Assembly: GCA_026786065.1 (NCBI GenBank)
Contig: JAJAYS010000098.1
Coordinates: forward strand, 1-6,527
Direction of reading: 5' to 3'
Length of the DNA: 6,527 nt
Origin: Polaromonas sp.
GTDB lineage: Bacteria; Pseudomonadota; Gammaproteobacteria; Burkholderiales; Burkholderiaceae_C
Below are positions 1 to 4,633 of the stretch, piece after piece. Positions within the stretch are counted from its first letter, which is position 1; each line of letters opens with the position of its first letter. The translations under genes and the position numbers were made by a program. Below the pieces are notes generated by a model. That model was given only the letters and a program-made list of their open reading frames with translations. It did not search any database and was not told the origin of the DNA.

Positions 1-49
1 CGCCCCCTCGGGGGGCAGAGAGCTACGCGAAGCGAGCGAACGTGGGGGC
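1..49 (-). repeat. Copy of the 84-bp GC-hairpin repeat, after gspI (cut by window edge)
   Basis: Bases 1-49 are identical to 1007-1055 between gspG and gspH. The copy starts 11 bases after the gspI stop (read leftwards) and runs off the window. Bases 2-16 form a perfect GCCCCC / GGGGGC stem around a 3-base loop. In the other two copies this stem is followed on the minus strand by a T-run; here that part is outside the window. The repeat therefore sits in the gspI to next-gene (probably gspJ) junction, in the same orientation relative to the operon as the copies after gspG. I recall similar sequences being widely dispersed between genes in Comamonadaceae, but could not search. Confidence 0.85.
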
Positions 50-59
50 ATATCTATAT

Positions 60-461
60 CTAATACCGAGTCACAACCGTAGAAAGCTGCAAGATCATCG
101 AATCAGCGTCGCGGACCTGTGCATCGACTCGGCGAAACAGCGGGTTCGGCGTGGGCCGCACCAGCAGTACGACCTGGAATTCACGACCGCCCTGCTCGCA
201 CACCGCCGTGATGTCGCCGACACCCGGAAACTGCCTCGCCAGCCGCAGCTTGATCAACTCGTTTTCTGCACATATCTGCGCTTGCAGCACGTCCGAGCTG
301 CGGACGGCGTTGTTGGTCAGCGCCGTGGTTGCCTTCAGGCCTGCGAGCAGCGCAATCGCCACGATCGCCAACGCCACCAGCACCTCGATCAGCGTAAAGC
401 CGACGGTTTTCCGCGACCCGCCGGGCTTGTCGATACGCCGCGATGCGCACGCGTGCGTCAT
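60..461 (-). CDS. gspI: GspI, type II secretion minor pseudopilin
   Basis: The 133-residue protein starts with a short basic leader, then a class III signal: Gly21 before Phe22, Glu26 at position +5, and a hydrophobic helix to about residue 42. The prepilin peptidase GspO would cut after Gly21 and methylate Phe22. The following region, including the stretch around AENEL at residues 66-70, and the length fit GspI, a minor pseudopilin that forms the pseudopilus tip complex with GspJ and GspK in the inner membrane and periplasm. The ATG is chosen because it overlaps the gspH stop as ATGA (458-461), which suggests translational coupling. A longer reading frame upstream is only antisense-quality sequence within gspH. 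The order G-H-I is the standard gsp order. GspI and GspV-type minor pseudopilins are hard to separate by eye, so position carries much of the assignment. Confidence 0.9.
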   Translation of the reverse strand: MTHACASRRIDKPGGSRKTVGFTLIEVLVALAIVAIALLAGLKATTALTNNAVRSSDVLQAQICAENELIKLRLARQFPGVGDITAVCEQGGREFQVVLLVRPTPNPLFRRVDAQVRDADSMILQLSTVVTRY

Positions 462-961
462 TGCCCACCCACCGGCTGGACCGTAAAAGGCCGGAGCCCG
501 TCGGTCACGACGCGCATGGCACGCCCCGGCTGGCTCAGGCTGCCGAGTTCGACCATCTGCGCGCCGATGATGGGTTCGGGGCCGAGCTGGATCGCCGCGC
601 CCGGACGAACCGCCACATCGCCCGACAGCCAACGCCTGGGCAGTGCATCCGGCGGCAAGCCCTCGAAGCGGAACCCTTCGGCAGTAACGCGCCAAACGAC
701 GTCGCTGCCATTGGCGCGCGATTGCGCCCGCGCCGATTCGAACAGCACGGCCAGGCGCTGCGCTTCACGCTCTAGCTGGGTTTGGGAACTGTCGCGCAGC
801 GACAGCGACACCCCCACAGTCGCAAAGGCAATGATGGCCACGACCACCAGCAATTCAAGAATCGTGAAGCCCGCCGCGCGGCGGGCGCGGCGCCCAAGGG
901 AAGAGTAGGTGGCCTCGGGATAAGCCGTTCGATACCTCAGGGCAATCGGGTAAGTGGACAA
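458..961 (-). CDS. gspH: GspH, type II secretion minor pseudopilin (start uncertain)
   Basis: The protein has a type IV prepilin signal (RRAAG, then FTILELLVVVAII) and a body of about 136 residues with the LEREAQRLAVLFESARAQS helix typical of GspH. GspH is a minor pseudopilin in the shaft-tip part of the type II secretion pseudopilus. The stop overlaps the gspI ATG. The start is unclear: there is no ATG close to the signal. I chose a TTG at 961, which gives 167 residues with cleavage after residue 31, but it has no good ribosome binding site. The same frame stays open through the two upstream 84-bp repeat units to ATG 1141 and then 1174 (238 residues), both inside the end of gspG. A start there would give an odd leader of about 100 residues made largely of repeat sequence. 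The stop end is secure; the start is not. Confidence 0.82.
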   Translation of the reverse strand: MSTYPIALRYRTAYPEATYSSLGRRARRAAGFTILELLVVVAIIAFATVGVSLSLRDSSQTQLEREAQRLAVLFESARAQSRANGSDVVWRVTAEGFRFEGLPPDALPRRWLSGDVAVRPGAAIQLGPEPIIGAQMVELGSLSQPGRAMRVVTDGLRPFTVQPVGGQ

Positions 962-999
962 ACGTGGGGGCCCAATCTTTCCGCCGGGCCGCGCCAAGG

Positions 1000-1022
1000 A
1001 AAAAACCGCCCCCTCGGGGGGC
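1000..1022 (-). terminator. Terminator-like hairpin in repeat unit A
   Basis: On the minus strand a perfect 6-bp stem GCCCCC / GGGGGC (1022-1017 with 1013-1008, loop CGA) is followed by GG and then six T residues. This has the form of a rho-independent terminator for transcripts coming from gspG. It lies inside the gsp operon, upstream of gspH, so complete termination would silence gspH and gspI unless they have another promoter. Partial termination is more likely. Confidence 0.55.
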
Positions 1023-1083
1023 AGAGAGCTACGCGAAGCGAGCGAACGTGGGGGCTCAATTTTTCCGCCGGGCCGCCCCAAGG

Positions 1084-1106
1084 AAAAATACGCCCCCTCG
1101 GGGGGC
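1084..1106 (-). terminator. Terminator-like hairpin directly after gspG
   Basis: On the minus strand, ten bases after the gspG stop codon, the stem GCCCCC / GGGGGC (1106-1101 with 1097-1092, loop CGA) is followed by GTATTTTT. The stem is perfect and the T-run has one interruption. Placed straight after the gene for the major pseudopilin, it could make gspG transcripts more abundant than those of the minor pseudopilins downstream. That role is inferred. Confidence 0.55.
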
Positions 1107-1115
1107 AGGGCCCTT

Positions 1116-1556
1116 CTACTGCCAACTGCCGATATCCGCATTTTTGCCGTCGCCGCCGCTCTGCCCGTCGGCACCCAGCGACATCACATCTACTTCGCCT
1201 TTGATGCCGGGGTTCAGATACTGGTACGGTCGGCCCCAGGGGTCGTTGGGCAGCTTGTCAAGGTAGGGCTTCCAGTTCGATGGAATCGTGCCAATGGTCG
1301 GTTTGGCGATCAGCGCCTGCAAGCCCTGTTCGGCGCTGGGCATGCGCTGGTTGTCCAGCTTGTACAGGCGCAGCGACTGCATCAGGTTGTTGACGTCGGT
1401 GCGCGCGGCCATCACGCGGGCGTCGTCGGCGCGGTCCAGAACATTGGGCACGATCAGCGCGGCCAGCACGCCGATGATGACCAGCACCACCATCAATTCG
1501 ATCAGGGTGAAGCCTGCCTGAAAACCCCGGCGTGCGAACAATTTAAGCTGTTTCAT
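1116..1556 (-). CDS. gspG: GspG, type II secretion major pseudopilin
   Basis: The 146-residue protein, the usual GspG length, has a leader ending at Gly15, then FTLIELMVVLVIIGVLAAL with Glu20 at +5. The family hallmarks follow: a helix with the DNNQRMPS-like turn (LDNQRMPSAEQGLQAL, residues 67-82), the WKPYLDKLPNDPWGRPYQY block (95-113) and the C-terminal calcium-binding loop ending in DGKNADIGSW. GspG subunits polymerise into the periplasmic pseudopilus that pushes folded exoproteins through the secretin. The start is the ATG nearest the signal peptide, with a weak GAGG about 13 bases upstream. The frame continues upstream to 1760 only because it reads through the inverted-repeat element. 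The gene heads the minus-strand gsp unit here and is divergent from gspC. Confidence 0.96.
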   Translation of the reverse strand: MKQLKLFARRGFQAGFTLIELMVVLVIIGVLAALIVPNVLDRADDARVMAARTDVNNLMQSLRLYKLDNQRMPSAEQGLQALIAKPTIGTIPSNWKPYLDKLPNDPWGRPYQYLNPGIKGEVDVMSLGADGQSGGDGKNADIGSWQ

Positions 1557-1581
1557 GAATACAAAAGCGCCTCGAAGTGGC

Positions 1582-1745
1582 AGGGACCCTGTGCACGACT
1601 CCTTGCGGTCTGTGATCAGCCGGGCTCGGGCGGTCTGCTGTGCTGCTTTTCCTGCCGATAGCGGCTCTATCGGCAGCAAAAAACGCCTTGCAGACCATCC
1701 CGACCCGACCGCCACAAGCCCGCCAGAGTCATGCAGAGGGTCCCT
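1582..1745. repeat. 164-bp element with terminal inverted repeats, copy 1 (gspC/gspG intergenic)
   Basis: The left end AGGGACCCTGTGCA (1582-1595) and the right end TGCAGAGGGTCCCT (1732-1745) are inverted repeats with one mismatch in 14. Near the centre is a perfect 10-bp stem, CTGCCGATAG / CTATCGGCAG, around a 5-base loop, followed by a run of six A. A second copy lies at 4765-4929 in the same orientation, clearly similar over its whole length. No gene and no target-site duplication are seen. It could be a miniature inverted-repeat element or a family-specific intergenic repeat; it resembles repeats I recall from Comamonadaceae genomes. Confidence 0.85.
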
Positions 1746-1757
1746 GAATCGTTGCAT

Positions 1758-1763
1758 CATAAT
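1758..1763 (+). promoter_or_regulatory. Possible -10 box (CATAAT) of gspC, leaderless start
   Basis: CATAAT ends six bases before the gspC ATG, so transcription would begin at or next to the start codon and the message would have almost no leader. This fits the lack of a ribosome binding site upstream of gspC. No good -35 box is visible at the right distance, where the sequence belongs to the end of the inverted-repeat element. Weak evidence from a short match. Confidence 0.3.
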
Positions 1764-1769
1764 CCCGGC

Positions 1770-2213
1770 ATGGCTACCCCTTCAGGACACAAATTGACAC
1801 GCTCCAGCCTGACTTTGCTGGTCTGGGCGCTGGCAGCGGCCAGCTGCGTTTACTGGGGTTTGAAAATCAGTTCCGGCAGCGGCATGCCGAGTGCGCTGCC
1901 GGTTGCGGCTCCGGCGCCGCCCGGCGTGGATCCGCTGCTGGTTTCGCGGCTGCTCGGCGCGGTCGAGCAGGGGCCGCAGAGCCAGCCGGTCGCCGCCAGC
2001 CGCTTCAGCCTGATTGGCGTTTTGGGAGGCACAGCCGGCGGCGGCGCGGCGCTGATCGCCATCGACGGCAAACCGGCCCAGCCGTTTCGGGCCGGCAGCC
2101 AGATCGAAGAAGGTGTCTTTCTGAAATCGGCGTCCGCCCGGCAAGTCACGCTGGCCGCCACGCCCGGCGGGCCGGCGACGGTCACGCTGTCGATGCCGCC
2201 GCTGAAGGACTGA
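1770..2213 (+). CDS. gspC: GspC-type type II secretion inner-membrane protein (short form)
   Basis: The 147-residue protein has a short cytoplasmic start, one membrane helix at about residues 12-31, a Pro/Ala-rich periplasmic linker (about 36-55) and a homology-region-like domain at about 78-146: FSLIGVLGG, then ALIAIDGKPAQPFRAGSQI, then EGVFLKSASARQVTL. This is the pattern of GspC, which joins the inner-membrane platform to the periplasmic N domains of the secretin GspD. There is no PDZ domain or C-terminal coiled coil, so it is a short GspC. The ATG at 1770 is chosen because it directly precedes the charged N-terminus and membrane helix; a longer frame from 1731 would begin inside the repeat element. 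Its divergent position next to gspG supports the call. PilP-like proteins share this fold, but the context favours type II secretion. Confidence 0.85.
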   Translation: MATPSGHKLTRSSLTLLVWALAAASCVYWGLKISSGSGMPSALPVAAPAPPGVDPLLVSRLLGAVEQGPQSQPVAASRFSLIGVLGGTAGGGAALIAIDGKPAQPFRAGSQIEEGVFLKSASARQVTLAATPGGPATVTLSMPPLKD

Positions 2214-2355
2214 ACCAGACCGCTCTGCCCTGCGGGGCCTGCACGTCTGCTGCGCTTTCCGGCACTTCAGCGCTTCCACGCTCTGACGCTCTGCCTTTCC
2301 GGTTTTCCTGCTCTCCGGCGTTTTAACGTTTGGGATCTCTGTGCTTCAAGCTGCT

Positions 2356-2376
2356 GGCCGCCGTCTCCAGGCGGCC
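2356..2376. other. GC-rich hairpin between gspC and the DUF1345 gene
   Basis: A perfect 7-bp inverted repeat, GGCCGCC / GGCGGCC, with a 7-base loop lies in the 202-base gap between gspC and the next gene. It has no T-run on either side, so it is not a clear intrinsic terminator. The rest of this gap (2214-2355) is C/T-rich with short repeats of CGCTCTG type, and I see no gene or RNA in it. Confidence 0.35.
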
Positions 2377-2402
2377 TCCGCCGCGCGGCGCAGAGTTCAT
2401 CG

Positions 2403-2408
2403 CACAAT
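2403..2408 (+). promoter_or_regulatory. Possible -10 box (CACAAT) of the DUF1345 gene
   Basis: CACAAT ends seven bases before the ATG at 2416, the spacing expected if transcription starts on the A of the ATG. There is no Shine-Dalgarno sequence between them and no recognisable -35 box. The same arrangement occurs before gspC and before the Ada-like gene in this window. Confidence 0.25.
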
Positions 2409-2415
2409 CGGCAGC

Positions 2416-3075
2416 ATGCGCCACCATTTTTCTGAGATAACGGGTTCGCAGCGTCTGGCTTGTGCGCTCGCGGTGGGCGCGACCACCGCGGCCTTTCTGC
2501 CGCAGCTGGACTGGCCGCAGCGTGCGCTGGTCGCCTGGTGCGCCGGGATCCTGGTTTACCTGATGCTGGCTTGGTGGTTATGCCACCGCTTTGACGCAGC
2601 GCGGACCCGGTCCCGGGCGCAGGCGCAGGACGAGCCCAGCGTGGTGATTTTTTTGCTGCTGCTGTTGGCCAATCTGGCCTGCGTCGTCGCCATCACGCAG
2701 ATGATGCAGGACATCGATGCGCTCAAGGGCTTGCAGCGCGGCTTGGTTCTGGGGTTGCTTTTCACCGCGCTGGCGCTGTCCTGGCTGTTCATTCAGGCGC
2801 TGTTCACGTTTCACTACGCCCACCGCTACTACCAGACCGAAGAGCGCCAGGCCGAAAGCGGTCCGGGTCTGCAGTTTCCGGGCGAGCGCGACCCCGACTA
2901 CTTCGATTTTCTGTACTACGCGCACGTCGTCGGCATGACCTCGCAGGTCTCCGACGTCAAGGTGATTTCAGCTGAAATGCGCCGTATTACGCTGGTTCAC
3001 AGTGTGCTGGCGTTTGGCTTCAACATGCTGGTGTTTGCGCTGGCTATCAATCTGGTGGCCGGCTTGCTGCGCTAG
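2416..3075 (+). CDS. DUF1345 family integral membrane protein
   Basis: The 219-residue protein has about five hydrophobic helices (roughly residues 15-30, 37-57, 76-96, 109-132 and 195-216). The signature region between the last two includes TFHYAHRYYQ (131-140), the GLQFPGERDPDYFDFLYY stretch (151-168), VGMTSQVSDV (172-181) and the closing ALAINLVAGLL. This matches the DUF1345 family, whose function is not established; some members are simply called transmembrane proteins. The ATG at 2416 is chosen because the frame upstream (from 2341) encodes an Arg-rich stretch of low quality over a hairpin. CACAAT seven bases before the ATG may be a -10 box of a leaderless message. The 3' end overlaps the convergent transporter gene by 29 bases. 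No link to secretion is evident from the sequence. Confidence 0.88.
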   Translation: MRHHFSEITGSQRLACALAVGATTAAFLPQLDWPQRALVAWCAGILVYLMLAWWLCHRFDAARTRSRAQAQDEPSVVIFLLLLLANLACVVAITQMMQDIDALKGLQRGLVLGLLFTALALSWLFIQALFTFHYAHRYYQTEERQAESGPGLQFPGERDPDYFDFLYYAHVVGMTSQVSDVKVISAEMRRITLVHSVLAFGFNMLVFALAINLVAGLLR

Positions 3076-4000
3076 CCAATCGCAGCAAGCCCGTGGCCAG
3101 CGCCGTGCCGCAAACGATCACCAGCGCCGAGCCGATCATCCACGGCGTGACACGCTCGCCGAGCAGAAGCACGCCGTACAGCATCGCAAACACCGGCACG
3201 ACGAAGGTCACAGCCAGCGCACGCGGCGGCCCGGCGTTCTCGATCAGCCGGAAAAAAACGATGTAGGCGACGCCGGTACAAAGAACCCCGACCGCCAGCA
3301 GCGCCAGCCAGGCGCTGGCGCCCGGCATTTGCGCCGGCCACAGCCACAGGGCCGGCAGCGCCAGCCCCAACGTCGCGCCGATCTGGCTGCCCGCTGCCGT
3401 CACCAGAGGCGGCATGCCAGTCAGATAGCGCTTGGTGTAGCTGGCCGAAATGCCATAGCAAACGCAGGCCAGCAGGCAGGCCAGCACCGCCCAGCCGGGC
3501 GCAATGCCGTTTGCACCGGGCTTGAAGCTGGTTTTGTCCCAAGCCAGCATGGCGACGCCGGCAAAGCCGATCAGCAGACCCAGCAGACGCGAGCTGGTGG
3601 GCCTGTCTTTGAGCCACAGCCAGGCGATCAGCGCGCCGAACATCGGCACCGTGGCGTTCAGGATCGAGGCCAGGCCGGTGTCTATCGCCAGCAGCGCGAA
3701 TGCGTAGCAGGCAAACGGAATGCCTGAATTGAGCAGCCCGACGAAGAAGGTACGTCGCCAGTGTTGCCGCAGGGTGGGCAGCAGGCCGCGCAGCGCCACC
3801 AGCGGCAGCAAAAACACCGCCGCAATTGCCACCCGCACGGCGGCCGTCGGCAGCGCGCCGAACTCGACCGCGCCCTGGCGCATGAAGAAAAAGGATGAGC
3901 CCCAGACTGCGGCGAGCAGCAGGAAGTCGCCTAGCCAGTTTTTCCGGCTGCCCGATGACGCGTTGGCCGCAGTGGTGGCGGCGTGGCTTGCTGGATTCAA
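3047..4000 (-). CDS. EamA/DMT superfamily transporter (likely metabolite exporter)
   Basis: The 317-residue protein has ten predicted membrane helices in two EamA repeats (about residues 28-155 and 170-305). Family features include the AVWGSSFFFMRQG start of helix 1, PTAAVRVAIAA, LNATVPMFGALIAWLWLKDRPT closing the first half, and VTFVVPVFAMLYGVLLLGERV near the end of the second. EamA proteins export amino acids and other small metabolites across the inner membrane; the substrate here cannot be read. The start is TTG at 4000, which overlaps the ogt stop as TTGA and has AAGG seven bases upstream. No ATG occurs before the first helix, so this start is well supported and indicates translational coupling to ogt. 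The 3' end overlaps the DUF1345 gene tail to tail by 29 bases. Confidence 0.93.
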   Translation of the reverse strand: MNPASHAATTAANASSGSRKNWLGDFLLLAAVWGSSFFFMRQGAVEFGALPTAAVRVAIAAVFLLPLVALRGLLPTLRQHWRRTFFVGLLNSGIPFACYAFALLAIDTGLASILNATVPMFGALIAWLWLKDRPTSSRLLGLLIGFAGVAMLAWDKTSFKPGANGIAPGWAVLACLLACVCYGISASYTKRYLTGMPPLVTAAGSQIGATLGLALPALWLWPAQMPGASAWLALLAVGVLCTGVAYIVFFRLIENAGPPRALAVTFVVPVFAMLYGVLLLGERVTPWMIGSALVIVCGTALATGLLRLASAASRPPD

Positions 4001-4515
4001 ACCAGCGCCTTGAGGGCTGCGCGTTCGAGCTGCAGCAGCGCACTTTTGCGGGCCAGCCCGCCGGCATAGCCAGTCAGCGCGCCGTTAGAGGCAATCACGC
4101 GGTGGCAGGGCACGATGATGCTGAGCGGATTGCGTCCGATGGCCGCGCCCACGGCCCGCAGCGCGGCCGGGTTGCCGATTTTGCGGGCGATGCCGCCGTA
4201 GCTGGCGGTTTCTCCGGCTTCGATGGCCAGCAGCGCCTGCCACACCAGTTGCTGAAAAGCGGTGCCGCCGCCGAGGTCCAGCGGCAAATCGAAGCGGCTG
4301 AGTTCGCCGGCGAAATACGCATCGAGCTGTGCCGCAGCTTCGCCGAGCACCGGTTGGCCGGCCGCCGCCACCAGCGGCAGCGCGTCGAGACCGGGCGGAA
4401 AGTGCCGCTGGCCTTCAAACCACAGCCCCGCCAGGCCGCTGGGCGAGGCCGCAAGCAGGATGCGCCCGAGTGGGCTGGGGCAGTGGGCAACAGCTTGCAG
4501 GGTGTTGAATTTCAT
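3997..4515 (-). CDS. ogt: Ogt, methylated-DNA--[protein]-cysteine S-methyltransferase
   Basis: The 172-residue protein moves alkyl groups from O6-alkylguanine (and O4-alkylthymine) in DNA to its own cysteine in a single-turnover reaction. The active-site motif PCHRV is at residues 136-140, with Cys137 the acceptor. Before it come the DNA-binding FQQLVWQALLAIEAGETASYGGIA stretch (88-110) and the RAVGAAIGRNP block (120-130), with Arg120 in the arginine-finger position. The N-terminal domain, with SPLGRILLAAS, is the usual ribonuclease-like half. The length is normal for stand-alone Ogt. The ATG has a good ribosome binding site (AAGGA six bases upstream). The gene lies downstream of the Ada-AlkA-like gene on the same strand, so it belongs to an alkylation-repair cluster, and it is coupled to the transporter gene that follows. 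Confidence 0.96.
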   Translation of the reverse strand: MKFNTLQAVAHCPSPLGRILLAASPSGLAGLWFEGQRHFPPGLDALPLVAAAGQPVLGEAAAQLDAYFAGELSRFDLPLDLGGGTAFQQLVWQALLAIEAGETASYGGIARKIGNPAALRAVGAAIGRNPLSIIVPCHRVIASNGALTGYAGGLARKSALLQLERAALKALV

Positions 4516-4569
4516 GGTGATTCCTTGATGAGGTCGGCGGTTCTGACAGGACGATCTGGGTCGGCCTGT

Positions 4570-4598
4570 TTTTTAAGAAATTAAATGTCATAGCCCAA
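4570..4598 (-). promoter_or_regulatory. Possible promoter of ogt
   Basis: On the minus strand TTGGGC (4598-4593) and TAAAAA (4575-4570) are separated by 17 bases and lie in the only AT-rich stretch of the neighbourhood, upstream of the ogt ribosome binding site. Each box matches the sigma-70 consensus only partly (TTG of TTGACA; TA-A-A of TATAAT). Read-through from the Ada-AlkA gene is an alternative source of the transcript. Confidence 0.3.
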
Positions 4599-4633
4599 TA
4601 AATCCGGGCGTTAGCAGCTATTAAAATAATAGC
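4589..4633. repeat. Two adjacent hairpins at the end of the AlkA reading frame
   Basis: GCTATTA (4617-4623), a 3-base loop AAA, and TAATAGC (4627-4633) form a perfect 7-bp stem that contains the TAA stop of the AlkA reading frame. Next to it, GCCC (4593-4596) and GGGC (4606-4609) form a short second stem. On the minus strand the second stem is followed by an AT-rich stretch with short T-runs, so together they may end alkA transcription. The AATAGCTGCTAACGC wording resembles a repeat I recall as very common in Comamonadaceae genomes; this copy looks degenerate. Confidence 0.5.

Larger units (their letters stand above)
961..1108 (-). repeat. 84-bp tandem repeat (about 1.8 units) between gspG and gspH
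   Basis: Unit A (961-1044) and unit B (1045-1108, incomplete) align with a period of 84 bases. Each has, on the plus strand, AACGTGGGGGC, a T-rich arm ending in CC, a GC-rich core, GGAAAAA, and then CGCCCCCTCGGGGGGCAG. Unit A continues with AGAGCTACGCGAAGCGAGCG, which is also present in the copy at 1-49. Because 84 is 28 codons, the repeat keeps the gspH frame open. The array begins 8 bases after the gspG stop and ends at the putative gspH TTG, so it makes up nearly the whole intergenic region. Each unit holds a terminator-like hairpin, listed separately. Confidence 0.9.

Noticed and set aside
42..908. Long plus-strand open frame of 288 codons over gspI and gspH
   Set aside because: It is antisense to two genes with clear prepilin signals. 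Its translation is rich in Arg, Gln and His with no family features, and it exists because of the high GC content.
961..1108. CRISPR array
   Set aside because: The tandem units are 84 bases long and nearly identical throughout, with no unique spacers between short repeats.
1582..1745. Small RNA gene or riboswitch for gspG
   Set aside because: The hairpin is conserved, but a second copy lies inside alkA, unrelated to any secretion gene, and the element has terminal inverted repeats, so a dispersed element explains it better. No known riboswitch motif was recognised.
2341..2415. Extended N-terminus (25 residues) of the DUF1345 protein from a GTG at 2341
   Set aside because: The stretch encodes Arg/Ala-rich residues over a GC hairpin, and family members begin close to the first membrane helix, which fits ATG 2416.
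3072..4067. 331-codon minus-strand frame overlapping the transporter gene
   Set aside because: It is a shifted frame of the EamA gene, Arg- and Ala-rich with no membrane helices, while the other frame encodes a textbook ten-helix transporter.
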